Assembly (NCBI GenBank): GCA_963921195.1
Contig: OY992540.1
Coordinates: 37,967,890 to 38,031,889, forward strand
From: Pegoplata infirma
Taxonomy: Eukaryota > Arthropoda > Insecta > Diptera > Anthomyiidae
Length of the DNA: 64,000 bases
Direction of reading: 5' to 3'
Numbering within the stretch: the stretch's first letter is position 1; each line of letters starts with the position of its first letter. Shown here one piece after another: positions 46,059 through 55,699 of this stretch. The notes under the pieces are model-generated. The model did not search any database. It was not told the origin of the DNA and saw only the letters and a program-made list of their open reading frames with translations. A program made the translations under genes and the position numbers.

Positions 46059-46793
46059 CTCATATTTCAATCTTCTCTGATAGCCAGGCAGCACTTCAGG
46101 CGTTGTCTTCTTGGGAATTTAAATCCAAATTGACACTGGAATGTTTTGATACCCTTCAACAGCTGGCCGGGAGAAACAAAATTACTCTATTCTGGATCCC
46201 TGGTCATAGAGGTTTTGAGGGTAATGAGATAGCGGATGAGCTTGCTAGAAATGCCTCCGCTACTCCTATGACCGGACCCGAACCCTATTGTGGGGTAAAC
46301 TGGTCCACCTTTTCGAACATGATTAAGGGTTTGGAAAGAACCGACTTCTTAAACTTGTGGGAAAATTCAGGAGGTCTACGCCAATCCAAAGCACTAATCG
46401 CGCCATTATCATATGGAAGTATACTTAATCACACCAAAGGTGACATTAGGTTACTGACAGGTTTTCTCACCGGGCATTATAAGGTAAATTATCACTTGCA
46501 TAATTTAAACCTTTGTGCATCGTCTTTGTGTCGACTTTGTCTTGAGGAAGTAGAAACAACGCAACACATATTATGTGAGTGCGTCGCAATATGTAGGATC
46601 AGAAAACGGTTTTTAGACAAAGAATTGCTTAATTCTGAGGATATAAGGCTAGCTTCTCCATCCTCTGTTATAATGTTCATTAGGAACATTGAACAGAGTT
46701 TGAATTAGATTAATGGATCTTGGCACAAAAGACCCATAAGGGTCGCAGTGCCGGCCGTTAGGGCTAGATCACCCCTTGAATAATAATAAATAA
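46059..46793 (+). mobile_element. 5'-truncated LINE inserted in the satellite
   Basis: TTCATTG lies on both sides (46052-46058, 46794-46800) and satellite resumes immediately at TTATCGATAAC. The element starts inside RNase H and ends with GAATAATAATAAATAA, a TAA-type tail as in I-like LINEs. Confidence 0.85.
46061..46708 (+). pseudogene. LINE ORF2 fragment: RNase H C-terminal half plus zinc knuckle
   Basis: The frame is open from the truncation point, ahead of the first apparent start at 46103: HISIFSDSQAALQALSSWEF (the SDSQ Asp is a catalytic RNase H residue). It then reads FWIPGHRGFEGNEIADELAR (HRG and the last catalytic Asp) and a linker to LLTGFLTGHYKVNYHLHNL. Next comes CRLCLEEVETTQHILCECV, the C-x2-C...H-x4-C knuckle, ending ...FIRNIEQSLN and a natural stop. 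No disruptive mutation, so a relatively recent insertion. It differs clearly in sequence from the 27-kb LINE fragment and in tail type. Confidence 0.85.
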
Positions 46794-48804
46794 TTCATTG
46801 TTATCGATAACGAAAAATTTTCTTTAGGAAATTCTGTAGTTATCAATAACAAAAAGTTTTCTTTAGAAAATTTTAATTCAATATGTATCGATAAAAAAAT
46901 TTTCCATAAATATTCTACGGTTATCGATCACCAGAAAAATATTTTTTAGAAAATTTAATATTTATCGATTAGAAAAAATGTTCTATAGATAATAGTTATC
47001 GATAACAATAGAATTTTCTATAAACATTTTTTGGTGATCGATACAGAAATTTCATGGTTATCGATAACTATAGAATTTTCTTTATAAATTTTTTTTACTA
47101 TCGAAAACTATACAGTTTTCTTTTGAAAATGTTTTACTATCGATAACTTAAGAATTTTTTATAGCAATTTTATTATAATCGATAACTTTGAAATTTTCTT
47201 TAGAAGTTTCTTTGCTATCGATATTTGTAGATCTTTTAATAATGTTTTTTTGTTATCGATAACTATAGAATTTTCTACAGATTTTCTTTTGCTTTCTTTT
47301 GAAAGTTCTTAAGTTAAGTTTCTATAAAATTTTTTTGTTCTCGATCACTATAGAATTTTTTATAGAAAATTTTTTGTTATTGGTAAAAAAAAATTTTTGA
47401 AAATATATTTTTTAGAAAATTCAATAGTTATCGATAACAAAAAATTGTTTATAGAAAGTTCTATAGTCTGTTATTATCGATAGCAAACAATTTTCTTTAG
47501 ATAGTTCTATAATTATGGATAACAAAAAAAATTGTTTTTAAAAATTCTATAGTTATCGATTACAAAAATTTTTCAATAGAAAATTCTATAGTTATCGATA
47601 ACAAAAAATCTTTGTAGAAAGTTTTATAGTTATCGATAACACAAAAATTTTTATAGAAAATGTTACAAAAAATGTTCATAAGAAAATTCTGTTGTTATCG
47701 ATAGCAAAAAAGTGCCTGGCACTTCTGATTTGGAATGCCTAATATGCTCTATGGTATACAGAAAAAAAAAAATTGCCAATGAACAAAATTCAAAATTATC
47801 GACAGCAAATGTTGTTCAGAAAATTCTATAGTTATCGACAACAAAAAAGTTTTTGTAGAAAGTTTTATAGTTATCGATAACATAAAAATTTCTGTAGAAA
47901 ATTCTGTACTTATCGATAACAAAACATTTTTTATAGAAAATTTTAACAAAATATAACTAAACTTTTTTTCTATAAAAAATTCTATAGTTATCGATAACAA
48001 AAAAATGTTTTACTGATTGATAACAAAAAAATCTATAGAGAGTTCTTTAGTTATCGATGGCAAAAAGTTTTTTTGCAGAGAATTCTTTAGTTATTGATAG
48101 TTAAAATTTTTCTATAGAAAATTCTATAGTTATCGATAAAAAAAATTCTATAGAAAATACTATAGTTATCGATACCAAAAAATGTTCTGAAAAAAATTTG
48201 TTATTATCGATTACAAAAAAGTGCCTGCCACTTCTGGTGTGGAATGTCTAATATGCTCTACGGTACACAGAAAAAAAAACTTGCCAATGAACAAAATACA
48301 AAATTATCGATAACAAATGTTCCTCAGAAAATTCTATAGTTTTATCAACAACAAAACTTTTTTGTAGAAAGTCTTATTTTTATCGATAACAAAAAAAAAA
48401 TTCTTTAGAAAGTTCTGTAGTTATCGATAACAAAAAGTGTTCTATAGAAAATTTTAACAAAACATAACTAAACTTTTTTTCTATCAAAAATTCGACAGTT
48501 ATCGATAACAAAAAAAATGTACTGATTGATAAAAAAAAATTTATAGAAAGTTCTATAAATATATTTTTTTGTAGACAATTCTACACTTATTGATAGTAAA
48601 AATGTTTCTGTAGAAAATTCTATATGTCGATAACAAAAAAAAGTTTCTATAAAAAATTCTATAGTTATCGATACCAAACAATTTTCTTTAGAAAATTATG
48701 TAGTTATCGGTACCAAAAAATATTCTAAGGAAAATTCTGTTGTTATCGAGAGCAAAAAAGTGCCTGGCACTTCTGATGTGGAATTCCTAATATGTTCTAT
48801 GGTA
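46794..48804. repeat. Satellite continuation with higher-order repeat
   Basis: More diverged 39-bp-type units. From about 47700 they are organised in a longer period: GTGCCTGGCACTTCTG followed by GGAATGCCTAATATGCTC and a MITE-like end (ACAGAAAAAAAAA, TTGCCAATGAACAAAAT) occurs at 47712, 48221 and 48760, about 509 and 539 bases apart. GTGCCTGGCAC is itself a palindrome. The small minus-strand frames here are repeat-derived. Confidence 0.85.
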
Positions 48805-49069
48805 CACAGAAAAAAAAACTTGCCAATGAACAAAATTCTTAGTATTTATGAAATACATACAAATTTATGAACTATTACATTAAATTTTTGAACTTTTAAA
48901 TTAAATTTTTGATTTTTTTCATATTATTTATAAAAAATTATTAAACATTTCTCAAATTTCACATATTATGATATAACTATTCATAAATACTATGTAAAAC
49001 TTCAAAAGAATTATCAAAAAGTTAATAAATTTTTATGAAATTCGCTCACTGCAATTTTTTTTTTGTGTG
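48805..49069. mobile_element. 265-bp MITE at the satellite edge, TA duplication
   Basis: CACAGAAAAAAAAACTTGCC at the left after TA, and GCAATTTTTTTTTTGTGTG before TA at the right. The interior has TATTTATGAAATACATACAA and mirrored TATTCATAAATACTATG. Its left end is the same sequence that recurs in the satellite's higher-order repeat. Confidence 0.8.
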
Positions 49070-49071
49070 TA

Positions 49072-49733
49072 TAGTTGTTAAATTGACACATTCCCTCACA
49101 CATTTACCAAAACCCATATGTAGACAGTTAGTTGTTACATTGAACTCATATGCTGACCAACACAAATAAACTTAAAGCCTACAAATAAAAATTTACAACC
49201 CCATATCGCTATAACATCTTCTTCATCTTCTTCTTTTGCTGCTGTTGTTTGTTCGTTTAGTTAAACTACCAGTGAGAAGTTTTCTAACAAAATCAATTTG
49301 TAGCAATAATTACGTTTAAAGAGTTACATGCCATATGTTGCTGGAAGCATTCAGAAGAAAGAAAATTTCATCATTTACTTAGAGCCTGTGATAGAAAGTA
49401 CACAAAACCCTTCGACATTTTATTTCTATGTATTGAAGAAGTTAGTGCTGCCACACAGTTCGTGTTTAGATCCTTGCGGCAAAATTGTAATAATAAAATA
49501 AAACTTTTTCATTAAAAAAAAAAAAAAACAGTAGCAACAAGACAGATTGATGGACAGACAAACGGTTGAATGGATGGACAGACAGACGGGCAAGCAGGCA
49601 GCATACAGTAAGTGAGTAGTAAATGAATAAATGAATGGTTAAAGAATAGTTGATGTGTTAGCAGGGATATGAAGACAACTCAAGTAAGATTAGGAGTAAT
49701 CACTATGGACTTTTTTTTTCTTCGATGCTTTCC
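49072..49733. other. No gene recognised; GACAGA/ATGG short repeats
   Basis: GGATGGACAGACAGACGGGC near 49575 and AGTAAATGAATAAATGAATG near 49617; otherwise unassigned. Confidence 0.4.
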
Positions 49734-49734
49734 A

Positions 49735-50040
49735 AAGATAATCTTACAAAAAAATCTAGTAAATGCACGAGAATTCATTGTAATTTTAATTGTGCCAAAA
49801 AAAACTGTAAATTTACAATCTTATTGGTAAAAGTCTTGTAAAATTACAAAGATATTACAAAGTAAAAAGCTCGTAAAATTACTGGGAACTCTCGTAAAAT
49901 AGGAGGTAGAAAAAAATCTAGTAAAGTTACGAAAGCTCCCTGTAAATTTTATCGTATCAACAAATTTGCAAATTAACAATTTTATTGGTAAACACCTTGT
50001 AAAATTACAAAATTGTTGGTAAAAAGCTTGTAAAATTACT
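49735..50040. mobile_element. Fragment of the TTTACAA-rich TIR family
   Basis: AATCTAGTAAATGCACGAGA, GTAAATTTACAATCTTATTGG, AAAGCTCGTAAAATTAC and GTAAAAAGCTTGTAAAATTAC parallel 10250-10520. Confidence 0.6.
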
Positions 50041-50044
50041 ATTC

Positions 50045-50145
50045 ATTTTGTTTGTTTGGACTTGGGACCCATTTCCAGAAAATACTGGTGTAGGGAATCA
50101 TATGGTCGGTTTTGACCGACTATAACTCTCTTACCTGTTTAACAT
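50045..50145 (+). mobile_element. DINE-like (second type) 3' tail
   Basis: TTTGGACTTGGGACCCATTTC, ATACTGGTGTAGGG and GGTCGGTTTTGACCGACTAT, as at 20446-20545 and 59515-59590. The CGGT-TTTGACCG hairpin followed by CTCTTACCTGTTT is the terminal structure. Confidence 0.6.
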
Positions 50146-50212
50146 GATAATGTTTTTAAGCTGTTATCTATTTTTAAAAATGACACAGGAAAAAAATTTA
50201 TTACTTCGATTT

Positions 50213-50585
50213 GTAGGTTAGGGTGGCGGTGTACGATTTACACCTCGCATAGACCTTTTGGTCCATAGCGATACCACAAAACTTTTTTTTCTTTTTCCGC
50301 TAGCGTCGCAAGTTAAACACGTTCAAAGTCATTGCGAATCTCTTTATTATTCTAAGATCCATTTGCGTTATCAGCTTATCTGACCAGTAATCGACCGGCG
50401 ACTTCTCGCCACCGCTGGACAGTGACAAAGTATGTGTTCTATCGTTTCATCCACTCCTGGTGAGCCGCATCTTTTACAACTGGCGTCCGGGATGAGTCTA
50501 ATATTCTTAGCATGAATGCCGATGAGACAGTGACCAGTTATTATTCCCGTCGATTTGTAACTTGTATAATATTTCACCTACTGGT
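50213..50585 (-). mobile_element. LINE 3' fragment with CCTAACCT tail
   Basis: Minus-strand C-terminal coding followed by GTGGTATCGCTATGGACC and CACCGCCACCCTAACCTAC. The 3' UTR is a diverged relative of that at 4790-4902. Confidence 0.75.
50300..50577 (-). pseudogene. LINE ORF2 zinc-knuckle C-terminus with frameshift
   Basis: Reads STGIITGHCLIGIHAKNI, CKRCGSPGVDETIEHILCHC and PAVARSRRS in one frame. After a frame change near 50370 the family tail continues as QMDLRIIKRFAMTLNVFNLR to a TAG at 50300-50302 on the minus strand. The Cys/His ligands are intact but the frameshift and lack of upstream domains make it dead. Confidence 0.8.
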
Positions 50586-50639
50586 GAATAAAAACATTTT
50601 TCATTAGCTGGGGAATAAAACGTTACATTATTATTTTTT

Positions 50640-50855
50640 AACAGAGACATTTTTTGTCTTTAATATTTTTTTTTCATAAAAAAAAAAAAATTTTCATCAA
50701 TTTTTTTTCACCCAAATTTTTTTTTTTATAAAAAATTTTTTATCACCCAATTTTTTTTTTTGATAAAATTTTTTTTTATTAAAAATTTTTTTTCATCAAT
50801 TTTTTTTTAATTATTTTTTTTTTTCATAAATATGTTTTTTCACCATATTTTTATA
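50640..50855. repeat. T-rich minisatellite, TTTTTTTCATCAA unit
   Basis: Imperfect TTTTTTTTCA(T/C)(C/A)AA units, reverse complement of the ATTGATGAAAAAA arrays at 5.9-7.8 kb. The same array type resumes at 51538 beyond the DINE. Confidence 0.65.
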
Positions 50856-50861
50856 CCCTCC

Positions 50862-51532
50862 AACTACAGTATGAGGGTATACTCACTTTGTCATGTCCGT
50901 CTGTCCGTCTGTCCGTCTGTCCGTCTGTCCGTCTGTCCGTCTGTTCGTCTGTCCGTCTGTCCGTCTGTCCGTCTGTCCGTCTGTCCGTCTGTCCGTCTGT
51001 CCGTCTGTAGTTAACACGATGCAGTCCAAAATAAAAGAGCAAGACTCCCGACATTTGGCACGAATATGTCTTATGTTCCTAGGCAGGTTAAGTTCGTAAA
51101 GGAGCAAAATCGGACCAGGGGGAAAAAAGTTCCCCCTTGAAGAACTAAACCAACCTCTGAAAAATAACATATTTTTACATGATTTTCTTTGTTTTTGTTT
51201 AACAAATACAACATTTTTATGCTACAAGAAGTTCAAAGTCCTGCATTTGGACCCACAGAATTAGAAAATGTCGTTTTTTCGGTCCGCCCCCCTTTTATGG
51301 GCGTGGAATAATTTTTTTTTAAATAATGATAAACTTGTATTTCTTTAGAGCAAAAAGTATAAGAATGAATTCTTAAACACATATTCGAGAATGCCTCCCC
51401 CAATTACCACTACCGACCCCCCCCCCCCAAAACAAAAAATAAAACGCCCCTGCAATTTTTTTTTATTTATTTGCATGTTGGAGGGTATAACAGATTCGGC
51501 ACGGCCGAATTTAACACTCTCACTTGTTTTAC
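50862..51532 (+). mobile_element. DINE-1-like element, complete-looking
   Basis: Starts TATACCCTCCAACTACAGTA-TGAGGGTATACTC (hairpin). It continues with GTCATGTCCGTCTG, an expanded CCGTCTGT array, AACACGATGCAGTCCAAAAT and AAGTTCCCCCTTG, then GGAGGGTATAACAG and the hairpin ATTCGGCA-CGGCCGAAT, ending AACACTCTCACTTG. The layout equals 59605-60137. No ORF of its own; the CPSVRLSV-type frames come from the microsatellite. Confidence 0.8.
50893..51010. repeat. CCGTCTGT microsatellite
   Basis: About 14-15 copies of the 8-mer CCGTCTGT in a row with a single CCGTCTGT-to-TCGTCTGT variant near 50945. Located inside the DINE copy, where other copies have only two or three. Confidence 0.95.
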
Positions 51533-51537
51533 ATCAT

Positions 51538-51790
51538 ATTTTTTTTTTATCAAAACTTTTTTTAATTAACAGTTTTTTATCAATATTTTTTTTATCAAAA
51601 TTTTTTCCTTCATCAAAAATTTTTTTACATAAAAATGTTTCTTCATCAAAGAAAAATTAAATTGTTTTTCATTAAAAAGTTTTTTTTTTCTCCAAAAATT
51701 TTTTTCATCAATTTTTTTTCATAAAAATTTAGTTTTTCATAAATTTTTTTTTTTTCATTTTTTTAAATTTTTTTTCAACAAAAGTTCTTT
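51538..51790. repeat. T-rich minisatellite, TTTTTTTCATCAAAA unit
   Basis: Continuation of the array at 50640-50855 on the far side of the DINE insertion. Confidence 0.6.
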
Positions 51791-51796
51791 TTTTAA

Positions 51797-52078
51797 GGAA
51801 TGTACAATATACAAGTGAGAGTGTTAAATTGTTCTGTGCATAATCTTTATTACTCTCCAAAATGTAAAAACACTTTTTAGAACTTAAGTAATGCACTCAT
51901 TCACCAAATAAACAGCTCTTTTGGTTTGGACTTCATCTTGCTTTCCATAGACAGATGGTCCAATGTATAAAGCAAAAGTGTTTTAGAAATGGGTCAATAA
52001 TATATAAACTTAATGGGGTCCTCGACCGAAATTTCAATTCGTTTTGCATGGAATGGCAAATTAATATAACATTATTTA
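51797..52078 (-). mobile_element. DINE-like fragment
   Basis: ACAAGTGAGAGTGTTAAATT at the start and AATATATAAACTTAATGGGG, CGACCGAAATTTC, GGAATGGCAAA at the end, i.e. both termini of a minus-strand DINE with a shortened middle. Confidence 0.55.
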
Positions 52079-52082
52079 AAAA

Positions 52083-52425
52083 CAAGTAGAAAAGTTAAAT
52101 TCGACTTGACCGAATCTATGACTACCCTCCACAATGCCCCTTTTAAGTAATAGTAAATTTTCTAACGTGAAAAGAATAATATTTTTGAATAGAAATATTT
52201 TATTTAGTGTAAAACAACTTTTTTTTGTAATTTTTGAACAAAAACATAATTTACTAATTTTTTTTTTGAGTGTAAACTTATTTTTGAGTGTATTTTTTTT
52301 GTGTAAAAATATTTTTGAGTGACAAAAGTACGTTGTAAAATATTATTGTGACTTACCAATGTTTTTAAAACATGTCTGAAATTCGCGGTTTTGCTAATAA
52401 CTTTTGAACCACTGCACACAGGGCC
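52083..52425 (-). mobile_element. DINE-like terminal fragment
   Basis: AACAAGTAGAAAAGTTAAATT, CGACTTGACCGAATCTATGA and CTACCCTCCACAATGCC match the start of the 34338 copy. It fades into other sequence after about 52320. Confidence 0.5.
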
Positions 52426-52429
52426 AGCA

Positions 52430-53115
52430 TGATCCAATTCCGGCCAAAAGTCTTTATAGTTGTTGGATTCGTCTGAAAATGTGCTTCTAGAGGAATTCGA
52501 GGTCGCTGATTTCAAAATTTAGCTAAGAACCAAAAAAATCAAAATGGCGGATCCAATATGGCGGACAATTTTTTTTAAAAAATTGTCCGATTGAACTCAA
52601 ATTTTGTTTTATGCGGGTCTTGGAGTTACTGAATAAGAATTGTTACTCTGAATTTTGAAAAACAAAATGGCGGACTAAATATGCTTCTTAAAGTTTAAAG
52701 AATGATCCAACTCCGGTCAAGTCTTTATCGTTGATGGATCCGGCTAAAAATGTGCTTCTAGAGTATTTCGGGGTCGCTGATTTCAAAATTTAACTAAAAA
52801 CGAAAAAAATCAAAATGGCGCATACAATATGGCAGACAAATTTTTTTAATAATTGTCTGATTTAACTCAAATTTTGTTTTAAGGGTCTTGAAGCTACTGA
52901 ATCTGAATTACTGGCGTGAATTTTGAAAAACAAAATGGCGGACTAAATATGCTTAGTAAAGTTTGTTAAAAGTAATTAAAAAACAGTTATATTCCTTTTA
53001 TTTGTTGAATCTAGCTGAATATGTGGCCTAGTAAATTTCCGGGTCTGTTATCTTAAAATCGAACTGATAAAATTCAATATGGCGGAAACAATATGGCGGC
53101 TAGATTTTTTAACTT
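52430..53115. repeat. About 270-bp tandem repeats with ATGGCGG blocks
   Basis: Units near 52430, 52700 and 52980. Each has ATGATCCAA(T/C)TCCGG, GTGCTTCTAGAG, TCGCTGATTTCAAAATTTA, AATCAAAATGGCG and CAATATGGC(G/A)G, then AAACAAAATGGCGGACTAAA. The third unit is diverged. Similar in style to 6725-7595. Confidence 0.7.
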
Positions 53116-53117
53116 TG

Positions 53118-54288
53118 TTTGATCTAACTAAAAATAAGTTTTAAAAGTGTCTGTGTGTCTGAAGTTAAATCTACGCACATAATTTTTATATATATATTTT
53201 TTATTTTTGATATAAATATGGAAATGGTGTAAATGACTTACTTAGTTTCAGAAAAACTTTTGGAAATGGTGACGACAAATTATTCACTTTTTTTTCTTTA
53301 TTTTGGAAATTTAATAAAAAATCTTTGAATTTAATTTGAAATGGTGTAACTGATATTTTCCATAATTCTTCAAAAAAAACTAGAAATGTAGATAATTGTT
53401 CTACACTTACGGCACTCTCTGACGATAAAAAAAGAAACTATTCAAGCCGTAAAACATTATTTTGGGTTAAATTATTTTTTTTAAAAACAAATCTCGGACC
53501 ACTGCATTTATAGCTGTGATTTCGCCATTTATCATTTCGAGCAATTTTGGGCAACTTTTTTCGAAAGATATGGATCCATTCTATATCAAAAAAAAAATAT
53601 AGACCGATTGTATCGAACTGAGGATCGCTGAGGATTTTTTCGGCGCGAGGTAAATAGTTAAAAAATTAAAACTTTTTTCACAAAAAACGTGAATTGCTGC
53701 CAGGCAAATGAGTTATATTTATCCATATTATTTTCGTTACAAAGGCTTATATATAAGGTTGAACAACTTAAACAAAAAGTTTAACATTAGCAATAGAAGT
53801 TTGGAAAAAAAATTAAAAAAGTATCTCAACTTTTAAAAAAATTTTACCAACTTTTTTAATTTTGAAGACCTGTCAAAGTAAAGAGTGTAATTGGAAGATA
53901 AAGATAAGTTCAGAAAACCTGCTTCTATATATGCCCAACAAACTGGTAAACATTTTTTTTGAGAATTTACAAATAAGGACTTTTGGCCGGAAATCGATCT
54001 GTCTGGCCCTCTGTGCACTGCATCGATTTTGCTGGATTGCAATACCAACCTGACCAGGTAAATGTCCAACATACATGCCATGCAGGCATATAACGATTTG
54101 AGGGGGATGGAAAAATAGTGTTTTATTTTTGAAAAAGTACTAAATTGACCCCTTAAACTGAAAGTTAGAGGTTTATTAATAATAATAATTTTTAACAATT
54201 ATTTTTTATTTTGTTTTTTTTTTTTCATTTATTTACAATACATTTTTAATAATTTTACAATGACCGTCGTCTCGTTGTAGCGAAAAAA
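53118..54288. other. No gene recognised
   Basis: AT-rich. The overlapping opposite-strand frames at 53833-54198 have no recognised domain and I do not support them as genes. Confidence 0.4.
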
Positions 54289-54289
54289 C

Positions 54290-54352
54290 CAAGGGTTCTG
54301 GTGGGAATCGAACCCACGACCCCCAGTTTCAAAGGCTACAGGGGGCCCTAGG
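54290..54352 (-). tRNA. tRNA 3'-half-like sequence
   Basis: Minus strand: GTCGTGGGTTCGATTCCCAC, a 5-bp T stem with canonical TTCGATT loop and a perfect B box, followed by CAGAACCC. The 5' half (GGGGGCCCCCTGTAGCC region) does not form a convincing D arm or acceptor partner, so this is at best a broken tRNA or tRNA-derived end. Confidence 0.5.
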
Positions 54353-54385
54353 TTAGTTATTATATTGTAAGAAAACCTGCCCATA

Positions 54386-54841
54386 CACCCAGAAAAGTTT
54401 TACAGTAACTATTTACGGTTATTCAAAAAGTTTTTAGTTAAAGTTATTTTAAACGTTTTATCGTTTGGTTTTCAAGGAAAATAAAATATTGAATGATTTA
54501 TACAGTTGTTAAAACAACAAACTACAAAAGTTACGGAAAAATATTTTTATCAGTTAAATTATTTGTGACTGATTATACCGTATAATTTTACAGAAGTACG
54601 ATTTTTGTAGTTTGTTATTCAAAAAAAAATATTTTTACTTCACAAAATAAAAAATTGTAAACAGTTAAAATAACTGAAATATCGTTTGTTTTTACGGAAT
54701 GTCTAGTCATTTATTAACGTTTAAAAATAACTGAAAAAATATGTTGTTTTAAGTGAAAAATAAGTAGTCCGTTTTTTAAATGGGAAAACGATTGTTTTAA
54801 ACGTTTTTTCAGTTGAATTTACTTACAAAATATTTTGAGTG
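54386..54841. mobile_element. 456-bp MITE (uninterrupted copy of 31058-33313)
   Basis: TA, then CACCCAGAAAAGTTTTACAG; right end ACTTACAAAATATTTTGAGTG. It contains AATGATTTATACAGTTG, which is the empty site of the TACA-duplicating foldback at 31175. Confidence 0.85.
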
Positions 54842-55007
54842 CAGTTTTAATCTTACACGCAGGGCAGAGATATGATTATGGCAACCATAATTTAAAAGCG
54901 TCACATTATGATTAAAATTTTTATCATAATATGTTCGCTGCAATCATAAAATTTTGTGGCAATCATAATATGGTCCTGAATTATAATTTTACGATAATTT
55001 CAGATCA

Positions 55008-55570
55008 TAACATAATCACAGCGGACCTTAGAGTCTATGCACACAAAAAATTATTGGCTATACATTTTCAATTAAATCTATTGATCAACAAAATTTAAAT
55101 GAGTCAATCAATGTTTTGATTGAAATTTTTGTTATTTTCTTTAACTGTCAAATTACAGACTTCAACATACCATATATTGCCGCTTAATTTTATTTGAATA
55201 GATTAATTCAAAAATATACAAAATAATTGGGTTTTACTTTTCTTTTTATTGTTTGCAACATATTGGAAAACAAAAAAGATAAATTTTTGATAATTTTGTC
55301 ATAAGCTTACAATGCGTTTGTTAAATCAATCGTTATTTTAATTGACTTTAAATAAAAAATTGATAAAATTTTTTATCAAAATCGAACAAATGTTTGATTG
55401 AAAAAATTTTCAATCAATCAGCTACAATTTATGTTTGGTATAACAATTTTCTTGATTGGAGGAATTTCAATCAAAAAATTGATTGAGTCCGCGTTTTTGT
55501 TGATTGAAATTCGTTTCAAATTTTTTCTGTGTGTGTGCTGACGTTAAACATCAGCAGCCAATTACAATCT
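55008..55570 (+). mobile_element. LINE 3' UTR fragment split by a MITE
   Basis: CACAGCGGACCTTAGAGTCTA, then after the MITE TGTGTGCTGACGTTAAACAT and CAGCAGCCAATTACAATCTAAC. Joined, it follows the LINE tail at 4840-4900 closely. Confidence 0.8.
55040..55531. mobile_element. 492-bp MITE in a LINE tail, TG duplication
   Basis: CACACAAAAAATTATTGGC at the left, AAATTTTTTCTGTG at the right, TG on both sides. The empty site is seen at 4853-4871 (GAGTCTAGGTGTGTTGACG). ATTGATTGAA motifs occur throughout the interior. Confidence 0.8.
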
Positions 55571-55699
55571 AACATGACTGCTATAAAAAAGTTATGGTTG
55601 TTACAAAAAAAAAATATGATACAATTTTGAATAAGAATATGACGCTCTTGAACTTTGGCTGCCACAATTATATCTCTTTTCTGCGCGCAGGTTTATACA

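Larger units (their letters stand above)
54852..55690. mobile_element. TIR element with CACGCAG...AGAGATAT ends, interrupted
   Basis: Left CACGCAGGGCAGAGATATGA then TATGGCAACCA. Inward from the right CGCGCAGAAAAGAGATATAA then TGTGGCAGCCA. The interior has ATCATAAT(A/T)TG repeats. The centre is occupied by a LINE 3' fragment at 55008-55570. Confidence 0.65.

Noticed and set aside
42651..48804. CRISPR-like array (regular dyad repeats)
   Set aside because: No unique spacers; every part of the unit repeats and the DNA is clearly eukaryotic.
50832..51170. Proline/arginine- or DRRTDGQT-repeat proteins
   Set aside because: Translations of the CCGTCTGT microsatellite inside a DINE.
53833..54198. 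Overlapping opposite-strand ORFs of 121, 63 and 67 codons
   Set aside because: No recognisable motif, low-complexity surroundings, and no splice or promoter evidence.
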